NCBI RefSeq assembly: GCF_001418225.1
Contig: NZ_LIPT01000003.1
Span: 248,001-312,000 of the forward strand
Length of the DNA stretch: 64,000 nucleotides
Source: Pannonibacter indicus
GTDB taxonomy: Bacteria > Pseudomonadota > Alphaproteobacteria > Rhizobiales > Stappiaceae
Reading direction: 5' to 3'
Shown here: piece by piece, positions 36,096 through 44,765 of the stretch
Numbering within the stretch: the stretch's first letter is position 1
Layout of the letters: the number at the start of each line of letters is the position of its first letter
Position numbers and translations under genes: made by a program
Notes under the pieces: generated by a model
What the model saw: the letters and a program-made list of their open reading frames with translations, nothing else
Told to the model about the DNA's origin: nothing
Databases searched by the model: none

Positions 36096-36174
36096 TAAAA
36101 AATCCTCCTTCGGTTGCCCGAGGAGGACTGGCGCATTGACGTTCTGACCGCTTGGTTGCCTTGGGTTTCCCCAT
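36076..36174 (-). CDS. Possible 32-codon leader peptide
   Basis: ATG at 36174 with AAGGGA 7 nt upstream. The reading frame (MGKPKATKRSERQCASPPRA...) passes through both arms of the hairpin at 36103-36127 and ends with TAA at 36076, overlapping the start of the 103-residue gene by 20 bp. A ribosome translating it would open the hairpin and expose the downstream Shine-Dalgarno. This is inferred from layout only. Confidence 0.4.
   Translation of the reverse strand: MGKPKATKRSERQCASPPRATEGGFFNVEKRE
36103..36127 (-). promoter_or_regulatory. Hairpin sequestering the Shine-Dalgarno, followed by T6
   Basis: On the minus strand: TCCTCCTCGG-GCAA-CCGAAGGAGGA followed by TTTTTT and then AATG. Ten base pairs with one bulged A and a GNRA-type GCAA tetraloop. 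The 3' arm holds the AAGGAGG of the downstream gene. It can act as an intrinsic terminator (attenuator) or as a translational switch that melts with heat or ligand. Confidence 0.7.
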
Positions 36175-36374
36175 GGCCACATCCCTTTGCGGGGACCACC
36201 TTGCCCGGCCGGGCAGGTTGGCGAGGGCGCCAGCCCTTCTCTTGATGATGCAGGCTTTATGGCACAAAGCTTTTGCGGGGTCAATCAGCGGGAATTTCAC
36301 GTCTGCCTCCCGCTCTGCGTCTAGCTGACAGAGCGAAAATCCGGCCGAGCCGCCGCCCTTTCCGGGAGAGACAC

Positions 36375-37376
36375 ATGCCCGCACAGAACGATGCCACCTT
36401 GCAGATGATCAATGCCAACAATGCGGGCTTCGGCACCGTGCGGCTGGACCCTCGGGCGGAAAGCAGCAACTACGAGGACCATCTCGTGTTGCAGGGCACT
36501 CAGTTGCCAAGCACCTATTACGGATTGGCGGGGTCGGACAATACGACCCGGTTCAGGCCGTTGCATCAGGCTGGCTTTCTGGCGGCTACGGCCCGCACGC
36601 GCGTCTATTTTGCGGTGGCGGGGATGATCAATCAGATCAGCAATCCGCGTACGGCGCTTTCGTCCAGTCTTCAGCATGTTCAGGGGCCGGTCTACAAGAG
36701 CAAGTATTATGTCTTTGTCCGCCTCGGTGTTTCCCTTGCTGATTTTCAGGCGACGATTGCCGCCATGATTGCAAATGCGCAGGCGATCACGACAGGCGAT
36801 CTGGTGGACATGAATGGGCGTTCGCAGGCAACGGGCCCGACCGGCCTCTACTATGTGAATGCAGGGGCGCTCGAGGGCACATTCTGGGCGCGCAAGAATG
36901 CAGGTTGGGAAAGTTCGTTCTTTCCATCCAACATCAACAAGCGCCTCAGGCCGCTCTGTCTGATGGATTTCCGCATTCAGCCCAATCAGGTTGCGGCGGC
37001 GCAGGGTACGGGAGCTGCCTATGCCGCCAGCATTGCGCTGGTGCCCACGGCGCGCAACCAGGTGCATACGGGCCATACGCTGATGACACCGGCCGCGCTT
37101 GCCAACTGGTACGCCGGCCAGAGCTTTGCTTCTCTGGCTGGCAATGTGGCTGGTGCCACGATCTGGAACAAGTATGACTGGCTTGGCCAATACCAGCAGA
37201 ATGCGTCCTTTGCGACGAACAATTATGATGTCGCGGGTCCGCAAATCGCCAGCGGCAACGAATATTACGCCCGCGAGTTCTTCAATCTGTTCCCGGTAAC
37301 GAACCCGCATGCCAATGCGAAAACCGCGCAAAGCCAGTCCATCGTCTCGATGATCGATGGCTTCGTGAACAATTGA
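36375..37376 (+). CDS. Orphan 333-residue protein of unknown function
   Basis: I do not recognise a family. The protein is rich in Ala, Asn, Gln, Ser and Thr and has one Cys, no signal peptide and no membrane helix. Notable strings are YYVFVRLGVSLADFQATIAA, TGLYYVNAGALEGTFWARK and NSNINKRLRPLCLMDFRI-type beta-rich segments; a glycine/alanine-rich middle (AAAQGTGAAYAASIAL) divides it. The ATG at 36375 has GGGAGAG at 6 nt. It is divergent from the small regulated gene (201 bp between starts) and converges on slyX. Composition differs slightly from the core genes, so acquisition by transfer is possible. Confidence 0.65.
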   Translation: MPAQNDATLQMINANNAGFGTVRLDPRAESSNYEDHLVLQGTQLPSTYYGLAGSDNTTRFRPLHQAGFLAATARTRVYFAVAGMINQISNPRTALSSSLQHVQGPVYKSKYYVFVRLGVSLADFQATIAAMIANAQAITTGDLVDMNGRSQATGPTGLYYVNAGALEGTFWARKNAGWESSFFPSNINKRLRPLCLMDFRIQPNQVAAAQGTGAAYAASIALVPTARNQVHTGHTLMTPAALANWYAGQSFASLAGNVAGATIWNKYDWLGQYQQNASFATNNYDVAGPQIASGNEYYAREFFNLFPVTNPHANAKTAQSQSIVSMIDGFVNN

Positions 37377-37391
37377 GTGTTCGCACTCAAT
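37372..37391. terminator. TTCG-loop hairpin spanning two convergent stop codons
   Basis: ATTGAGTG-TTCG-CACTCAAT, an 8-bp perfect stem with the very stable UUCG tetraloop. It overlaps the stop codon of the 333-residue orphan and that of slyX on the other strand. No T-run; it probably marks the 3' ends of both messages. Confidence 0.65.
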
Positions 37392-37593
37392 AATGTGGCG
37401 GGCGGGTGACGGGATGGGCGGAAATGCCCGTCTCGATCAGTTCGTCGATCTGGTCCGTCATTTCCCTCAGCTTGCGCGTCAGCCGCTCGATCTGCTTGCC
37501 CTGCTCGATGACCACGGCGTTGAGGTCGTCGATGGTGCGGATGGCATGGGCAAGGCCGATTTCCAGATTCACGACGCGGTCTTCATCCATCAT
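37387..37593 (-). CDS. slyX: SlyX-like small coiled-coil protein
   Basis: A 68-residue protein: a heptad-patterned helix (VVNLEIGLAHAIRTIDDLNA) continuing through a second coil (VVIEQGKQIERLTRKLREM), ending with PPHY as SlyX proteins do. The function of SlyX is not established. GAGAGG lies 8-9 nt upstream of the start at 37593. It converges on the 333-residue orphan. Confidence 0.85.
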   Translation of the reverse strand: MMDEDRVVNLEIGLAHAIRTIDDLNAVVIEQGKQIERLTRKLREMTDQIDELIETGISAHPVTRPPHY

Positions 37594-37762
37594 GGCAAGG
37601 GCCTCTCGTGATATGTGGCCGTTTCTCAGCCGCAGGTTTGGAAATTCTGACAGGGTACGGTCTTGGCAGGGCGGACAGGATGCTTAAGTTAGTCAAGCGG
37701 GGTGCCTTGCCTCGCGTCTTATCTCCCCTCCCGCCCTTTGGCACAAGAGCGAAAGCCCGAAC

Positions 37763-38467
37763 ATGACAAGCCTTGCGGATTTTCCGATCACCCGGAAGTG
37801 GCCGGCCCAGCATCCTGACCGTATCCAGCTTTACTCCCTGCCGACGCCGAATGGCATCAAGGTCAGCGCCTTCCTGGAAGAAGCGGGCCTTGCCTATGAG
37901 CCTCATCTGGTGGATTTCGGCTCCAGTGACCAGATGACACCCGAGTTCCTGTCTCTGAACCCGAACAACAAGATCCCCGCCATCATCGACCCCAATGGCC
38001 CGGATGGAAAGCCTTTCGGCATCTGGGAATCGGGTGCCATCCTCATCTACCTTGCGGAAAAGACGGGACAATTCCTGCCGGAGGATCCGGCCCGGAAGTA
38101 TGAGACCATCCAGTGGCTGATGTGGCAGATGGGCGGTCTTGGCCCCATGTCCGGCCAGCTCGGCTTCTTCCACAAGTTCGCGGGCCGCGAATATGAGGAC
38201 CGCCGCCCGTTCGAGCGTTACCGCGACGAGGTGAAGCGCCTGCTGGGTGTGCTCGATCAGCGCCTTGAAGGCCGCGAGTTCATCATGGGCGCGGACTACA
38301 CCATCGCCGACATGGCCTCATGGCCCTGGCTGCGCACCCTCTCCGGGTTCTATGAGGCTGCAGAGCACGTGGACCTTGCCACCCGCAAGAACGTGCTGCG
38401 CTGGTTCGAGGCCTGCATGGCCCGCCCGGCCAGCCAGAAGGCGGTCAATATTCCGGCGCGGGGCTGA
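37763..38467 (+). CDS. Glutathione S-transferase family protein (YghU/YfcG-like)
   Basis: A 234-residue GST-fold protein. The thioredoxin-like half (IQLYSLPTPNGIKVSAFLEE) contains the TPNG active-site pattern of the disulfide-bond-oxidoreductase group. NPNNKIPAIIDPNG and IWESGAILIYLAEKTG form the glutathione site, and the helical C-terminal half follows. Enzymes of this group reduce disulfides with glutathione. A GC-rich hairpin follows. Confidence 0.92.
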   Translation: MTSLADFPITRKWPAQHPDRIQLYSLPTPNGIKVSAFLEEAGLAYEPHLVDFGSSDQMTPEFLSLNPNNKIPAIIDPNGPDGKPFGIWESGAILIYLAEKTGQFLPEDPARKYETIQWLMWQMGGLGPMSGQLGFFHKFAGREYEDRRPFERYRDEVKRLLGVLDQRLEGREFIMGADYTIADMASWPWLRTLSGFYEAAEHVDLATRKNVLRWFEACMARPASQKAVNIPARG

Positions 38468-38482
38468 GAAACAAGGGGCAGT

Positions 38483-38507
38483 CCGGCCCGGGCCAAGGCC
38501 GGGCCGG
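38483..38507 (+). terminator. Hairpin after the GST gene
   Basis: CCGGCCCGG/CCGGGCCGG, perfect 9-bp stem with a 7-nt loop, shared with the convergent DUF6615-like gene (20 bp from its stop). Confidence 0.65.
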
Positions 38508-38526
38508 TCTTCATGACATGGGCCGA

Positions 38527-39075
38527 TCACGCAAAGATCTGCCACCAGGGGGCCCAGCCGGCCGTCTTCATCTGAGCCGGAGACACCTGCGCTGTCTTCT
38601 GGTTGATCTGGCCTGTCAGCGTCAGCTGTGTCTGCAGCGTTGTGGCATTGATCATCGTGCAGCCGAAATCGGCCGGGTTTTCGTCCGAAAAGCTGTTGTA
38701 GAAAACGTAGAGCCCGATGGCCGGGCTGTCGCCGAAGTAGCCGTTCTTTGTGGTGGCAATCAGGGTGTTCATCTGGTTGATGTCGATCGTGTAGAACGGG
38801 AACCTGTTCACGACATCGAGTTTCTTCGCCTGCACCAGCAGGACGGAGCCCTTGTAGTTCCAGATCCAGTCGCCGCCGAATTCGATCTCCAGCTTGGCGC
38901 CTTGCAGGCTTGTCGTGCCGAGGCCGAGATTCTGGGCGGTGGACTGGTCATTGATCACGGCGAGATTGACACTCGTGATCGCGTCTTCCCGGATCACCTC
39001 GCCCAGATTGGAAGAGGCCTTCATGATGTTGTAGGTCCAGGTAGACTGGGTCTTGAGAACGTCGGTAAGAGACAT
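38527..39075 (-). CDS. DUF6615-like protein A, with an intact D...QxK motif
   Basis: A 182-residue protein that I relate to the DUF6615 pattern: an N-terminal Glu (GEVIREDAITSVNLAVI), then EFGGDWIWNYKGSVLLVQAKKL. The order Glu ... Asp-Trp ... Gln-x-Lys on adjacent strands is that of PD-(D/E)xK nucleases with a Q in place of the second acid. The start at 39075 has GGGAG six bases upstream. Its paralogue B lies 72 bp upstream on the same strand, so they form an operon. Function is inferred; no activity has been shown for the family as far as I know. Confidence 0.65.
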   Translation of the reverse strand: MSLTDVLKTQSTWTYNIMKASSNLGEVIREDAITSVNLAVINDQSTAQNLGLGTTSLQGAKLEIEFGGDWIWNYKGSVLLVQAKKLDVVNRFPFYTIDINQMNTLIATTKNGYFGDSPAIGLYVFYNSFSDENPADFGCTMINATTLQTQLTLTGQINQKTAQVSPAQMKTAGWAPWWQIFA

Positions 39076-39147
39076 GGACTGCTCCCTGCGCTGGTCTGTC
39101 TCTTGCCTTGACGCAGGCAGGGCAGGGCGCGTGAGCATCCCGCCTCA

Positions 39148-39708
39148 CTACAGCGGAAACATTTCATACCAGGGCCGTGCGCCCGCATGCCGGGCCTCCT
39201 CAAGCGTGACGATGGCCGGGCGAAGCGTCAGGCGGTTGCGGTTGAACAGGAAGTCCTGCATGCGCCGCGCATCGATGAACAGGCAGCCTTCGCTCATCCG
39301 GTGCTCTGGCCCGGTGAAGCTGGTGTAGAGCACGAAGACCGGATGCACATGCCGGTGCCCGTGGGAGGCGGCCTCTGCCGCCGAGATGAGGCTGCGGATG
39401 CCATCCACTTCAAAGGGAAAATAGCTCAGTCCCAGATGCCGCTCGCGCTCCAGCCGCAGGGCGCGCACCAGATAGTGCCGGTCCTCCAGGCTCCACGCCC
39501 AGCTCGCCCCCAGATCCTCCGCAAGGCCGGGGTCCTCCTGCCAGGCGGTCACCAGCCCGATCTTCGCCGCCCGCGTCATCTGGTGGATCGTCACCAGATT
39601 GACCGTCGTCAGAAACGGCTCCGCCACATGCGCCCCCAGATGGGCGGTGGCTTCCATGAAGTCCGAGGTCCAGACCGACCTCTCGGCGAGAATTTCCTGA
39701 ATATTCAT
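39148..39708 (-). CDS. DUF6615-like protein B, paralogue with the motif lost
   Basis: A 186-residue protein alignable with A over its whole length (both: S-W-T, M-A-LG, T-VNL--I, GL-T, W-W, VLY-SF, GC-I, PW--F near the end). At the motif positions the Asp-Trp is Ser-Trp (LGASWAWSL) and Gln-Ala-Lys is Arg-Ala-Leu (YLVRALRLE), so a nuclease-like centre is missing. The start at 39708 has AGGGA five bases upstream; ATG two codons earlier is less likely. It is first in the B-A pair. Confidence 0.65.
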   Translation of the reverse strand: MNIQEILAERSVWTSDFMEATAHLGAHVAEPFLTTVNLVTIHQMTRAAKIGLVTAWQEDPGLAEDLGASWAWSLEDRHYLVRALRLERERHLGLSYFPFEVDGIRSLISAAEAASHGHRHVHPVFVLYTSFTGPEHRMSEGCLFIDARRMQDFLFNRNRLTLRPAIVTLEEARHAGARPWYEMFPL

Positions 39709-39800
39709 GACCATCCCTGCACCAGCTGTCCTGCCTTGAAGGACGCTGGCGGGGGAGGGATGTGAATATAATCCGGCAGGGGATTTGTGGGCGGCCACGC

Positions 39801-39827
39801 AAAAAGGGCGGCCCGAAGACCGCCCTT
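39801..39827 (-). terminator. Intrinsic terminator of groESL
   Basis: On the minus strand AAGGGCGG/CCGCCCTT (8-bp stem, 8-nt loop) followed by TTTTT. It is located after the groEL 3' duplication and 93 bp before the start of protein B. Confidence 0.85.
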
Positions 39828-39846
39828 CCCGTATGTCTGAAGCGTT

Positions 39847-41579
<1,733 letters not shown>

Positions 41580-41626
41580 TCACTCTAATTTGGGTTGATG
41601 TCAGTGGAATCCGGAGGTCCGCCTGA

Positions 41627-41914
41627 TCAGGCGATCACACCCATGATGTCGGATTCCTTCATGATCAGCAGGTCTTCACCGTTGATCTTGACTTCGGTGC
41701 CGGACCACTTGCCGAAGAGCACGCGGTCACCAGCCTTAACGTCAACCGGGATCAGTTCGCCGTTATCCTTGCGGGCACCAGCGCCGACGGAGACGACTTC
41801 GCCTTCCTGCGGCTTTTCCTTGGCGGTGTCCGGAATGATGATGCCGCCGGCGGTCTTCTCTTCGGAGGTTACGCGACGAACAACGACACGGTCGTGCAGC
41901 GGACGAAACGTCAT
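41627..41914 (-). CDS. groES: Co-chaperonin GroES
   Basis: A 95-residue lid of the GroEL chamber. It begins [14 protein letters not shown] and contains the mobile loop [20 protein letters not shown] and the roof loop, ending [10 protein letters not shown]. The ATG at 41914 has a purine-rich AGAGGAAAGAG site. It is the first gene of groESL; the CIRCE lies 96 bp upstream of the start. Confidence 0.97.
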   Translation of the reverse strand: MTFRPLHDRVVVRRVTSEEKTAGGIIIPDTAKEKPQEGEVVSVGAGARKDNGELIPVDVKAGDRVLFGKWSGTEVKINGEDLLIMKESDIMGVIA

Positions 41915-42009
41915 TTGGCTCTTTCCTCTCATGCGGCGTGCCCCCATAAAAGCAGCACGCAATCCATAATGTTGATGGCTCGAGAGATCGCGGGTTGCCC
42001 CGCGTCTTG

Positions 42010-42036
42010 TTAGCACTCCTCAACAGCGAGTGCTAA
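42010..42036. promoter_or_regulatory. CIRCE element (HrcA operator) of groESL
   Basis: TTAGCACTC-N9-GAGTGCTAA, a perfect match to the consensus inverted repeat bound by HrcA, upstream of groES on the minus strand. It predicts heat-shock derepression, probably with sigma-32 as in other alphaproteobacteria. Confidence 0.97.
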
Positions 42037-42087
42037 CAGCCTCCGATTTAGGATCGCCTGCGGGCCTTGTCAATGCCGGACCAAACG

Positions 42088-42119
42088 AAAAATCCTCCGG
42101 CCTGTCTGGCCGGAGGATT
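42088..42119 (-). terminator. Intrinsic terminator of the NtrC-type gene
   Basis: On the minus strand a perfect 12-bp stem AATCCTCCGGCC/GGCCGGAGGATT (5-nt loop) followed by TTT, 45 bp after the NtrC-type stop codon. Confidence 0.85.
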
Positions 42120-42163
42120 CGGGTTTTCGGACTTTCGGGGGGCTTGCGCCGCGCGTCCTGCGC

Positions 42164-43594
42164 TCACATGGCGGCAGAGCGCTCCGACCAAGACTGCTTC
42201 TTGCGGTAGATGGTCGAGGGGCTGATCTCGAGGGCCGCAGCAGCCAGTGCGATATTGCCGTCAAAGGCATCCAGTGCGTCCTCGATGATCCGCCGCTCCT
42301 GCGCCCAAAGGGGCTCTATGGCTGCCAGCGGCCGGGCGCCGCGTGCGGGGCGGCGGCGCTCGCGGGCTTCATCACTGCCCAGCCGGGCGCGGGCAGAGGC
42401 CTCCCGGATGAAATGCGGCAGCATGTCATAGGTGACCGCCGTGCCATTGTTCATCACCACGATCTGCCGGATGGTGTTTTCCAGCTGGCGCACATTGCCG
42501 GGCCAGGCATAAGCCTCAAGCCGCGCTTCCGCGTCGGCATCAAAGCCGCGGAAGGATCTGCGGTCCTCTCCGGCGAAGCGGGTGAGGAACTCCAGCGCCA
42601 GCGGCAGGATGTCCTCGCGCCGCTCGCGCAGGGGCGGCAGATGCACGGGCAGCACGTTCAGCCGGTAATAAAGGTCTTCCCGCAGACGGCCCGTGGCGAC
42701 TTCCGCCAGAGGATCGCGGCTGGAAGAACACATGATGCGCAGGCTGGCTGGCGCGCCGTCCTCCGGCTTCGCCAGCCCCTTGTCCTGAAGCAGCAGCAGA
42801 AGCTTGGCCTGAAGCGACAGGTCCAGCTCGTTTACCTCATCAAGGAACAGTGTGCCCCCGGCCGCCTGTGCCGTAGCGCCTGGATAGGCCTCGCTGCCAT
42901 CACCGAACAGCTCCGTGTCGATCCGCTCCACCGAAAGTCCGGCGCAGTTGATAGAGACAAAGCGGTTGCCGGCCCGGCCAGACAGGACGTGGATCGCCTC
43001 GGCGCACAGGCTTTTGCCCGTGCCGGATTCACCCGTGATGAAGACCGGAGCGTCAGACGGTGCAAGGCGGCCGATCTGATTGTAGACGTCCGTCATCAGC
43101 TTTGATGTGCCGGTGAAGCGGCCGATGGGGGCGCGGGAGGCCGGATCCATCAGGCGCATGGCCGGGGTATCCCGGCGTGCGGACTGGGGCTGAAGCTGCG
43201 GGCGGCGGCCGTCGAGCTGGGCCTGCACCTTGCTCATCAAGGCATCCAGCGTAAAGGGCTTGGCGATGAAGTCGTGTGCTCCGGCGCGCATGGCATTCAT
43301 GGCCTGCGTGATGGAGCCGTGGGAACTGGTGGCGATGATGATCGCGCCAGGGCTGCGCACGGCAAAACGGGCAAGCGCCTCGTCGCCACCGGCCGTCTCG
43401 ATGTCGATGATCAGCACATCGGCCGAGGCGTCGCTCAGCGCATCGAGGCACTGGCGCGGGTCGGAATAAACCAGCGGCTCGGCAACAGCACCGCTCAGCC
43501 GCGCACAGACCGTGGCTGCACGGGTTGCATCCGCCGGGCTTGCGTCAAGAACGCGCACATGAATGGACCTTGTGAGGTCCTGAAGGCTCCCCAT
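42164..43594 (-). CDS. NtrC-type response regulator lacking the GAFTGA motif
   Basis: A 476-residue protein with a receiver domain (VLIIDIETAGGDEALARF with the phospho-acceptor Asp; KPF at its end), a AAA+ domain (Walker A GESGTGKSLCAEAIHVL; Walker B GGTLFLDEVNEL; sensor WPGNVRQLEN), and a Fis-type HTH (LAAAALEISPSTIYRKKQ). The loop that should read GAFTGA is ELFGDGSEAYPGATAQ, shortened by about seven residues. It therefore may not activate sigma-54. No cognate kinase is adjacent. The start at 43594 is preferred; a longer frame lacks a clear ribosome site. Confidence 0.85.
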   Translation of the reverse strand: MGSLQDLTRSIHVRVLDASPADATRAATVCARLSGAVAEPLVYSDPRQCLDALSDASADVLIIDIETAGGDEALARFAVRSPGAIIIATSSHGSITQAMNAMRAGAHDFIAKPFTLDALMSKVQAQLDGRRPQLQPQSARRDTPAMRLMDPASRAPIGRFTGTSKLMTDVYNQIGRLAPSDAPVFITGESGTGKSLCAEAIHVLSGRAGNRFVSINCAGLSVERIDTELFGDGSEAYPGATAQAAGGTLFLDEVNELDLSLQAKLLLLLQDKGLAKPEDGAPASLRIMCSSSRDPLAEVATGRLREDLYYRLNVLPVHLPPLRERREDILPLALEFLTRFAGEDRRSFRGFDADAEARLEAYAWPGNVRQLENTIRQIVVMNNGTAVTYDMLPHFIREASARARLGSDEARERRRPARGARPLAAIEPLWAQERRIIEDALDAFDGNIALAAAALEISPSTIYRKKQSWSERSAAM

Positions 43595-43837
43595 CCCCGG
43601 GTCACTCCCGCTCTTGTCAGATGTCTTCAGGCAGGTCTTGTCTGAACTGTCGGCAGAGTGTTGTGCAAACGTGGTAAACAAAGCGTTGTCAGCCTCGTAA
43701 ATAGTGACGGCAACGCCATCCAATCGGCCGGGGGCCTCAGGATTTCATGGTTGATTTCTCTGCGGGATTTTCTGTGGTGCCGCGCGGCCCCGGCCAGAAC
43801 CACACCATACGGCGGTGCTTTCGATGACTGGAACCGG

Positions 43838-44485
43838 CTAAAGGTGTGCGGCGGCGTAACCTGCGGCGAAGGCGATCGCCATCAGCGGAAAGAACACCAC
43901 CGGACGCAGCAGAATGGCCGGAAAGCTGCGCGCTTGCGGTGTTTCCAGCAACTTTGCGGAAGAGGTGGGAGGCGTCAGTGCCGGATCACCCCGGAGGGGC
44001 GGTTCTGGGCTTGCCTCCGGCCCTGCTTGCGGGGCTGTACTGCCCTCTGGCGCGTGCATAAGGTGAAATCCGGGCTGGTAACTGCCTCTGGGGATGATGA
44101 TGCGCACCGGATCGCCGTGTCCGGTGCCCGCATAATAATCCTCAAGGCGCTTGCGCAGTCTCGCCGCCTCCACCCGGACGATCGGGTCTGTCGCAGGGTT
44201 GAAACTGTCGTCCCGCCCCAGTGCCTGGGTGGCGATGGTATAGCCCTTCAGGGGGACCGGCGGATCGGCGATGGAGGCCTCCACCACGAAAGTCAGGAAC
44301 TGGCGCAGCTGCTGGGATGCCGAGAATTCCGGACTGCCGGTGATCTTGTGCAGGGCGAGGCGGACGAGGTCGCGGTTGACGGCTGGCTGCGGGCTGTTGC
44401 CGGAGCCGGATGCGGGCCGAACGGTACCGCCTGCGCGGGCAAGGCGCGCTTCCGGTTCCCGTTCACTGGCCGACTGTCCTTCCAC
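43838..44485 (-). CDS. Membrane-anchored winged-helix protein (adenylate-cyclase-type N-terminal module)
   Basis: A 215-residue protein. Residues 40-130 match the module that opens many rhizobial CyaA-type and TPR regulators: FSASQQLRQFLTFVVEASI, then YTIATQALGRDDSF, DPIVRVEAARLRKRLEDYY, and IIIPRGSYQPGF. A Pro-rich linker follows, and then one membrane helix at the C-terminus (AILLRPVVFFPLMAIAFAAG). There is no cyclase or TPR part, and the final helix makes it tail-anchored. It could be a DNA-binding membrane regulator; function is unknown. Confidence 0.75.
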   Translation of the reverse strand: MEGQSASEREPEARLARAGGTVRPASGSGNSPQPAVNRDLVRLALHKITGSPEFSASQQLRQFLTFVVEASIADPPVPLKGYTIATQALGRDDSFNPATDPIVRVEAARLRKRLEDYYAGTGHGDPVRIIIPRGSYQPGFHLMHAPEGSTAPQAGPEASPEPPLRGDPALTPPTSSAKLLETPQARSFPAILLRPVVFFPLMAIAFAAGYAAAHL

Positions 44486-44765
44486 TCCGCCAATCTCCCC
44501 GTTTGTTCAAGAGATAGCGGGCCTCCCGTTTCAGCCCCTGATGATAAGGCTATGGCTCCCGCAGCGAATTGCAAGGTTTTTTGCGGCTGGCCGTTGTTGC
44601 GTTGCAGGAAGGCCGCAGCGCCGCACTGTTAACCATTATTAATGCGCCTTAAGGAGAACTAGGCAAAGTTTTCCCCGTAAAGGCTGGCTTCGAGAGTCGG
44701 AACTGCAGCGGCTTTCGGGCAAAATCGTTAACAGAGTATTGATTCGGGGTAGTGCGGTCAAAGGC

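Noticed and set aside
38483..38507. Hairpin between the GST and protein A as an operator
   Set aside because: It lies between two convergent stop codons, where a terminator is the simpler reading.
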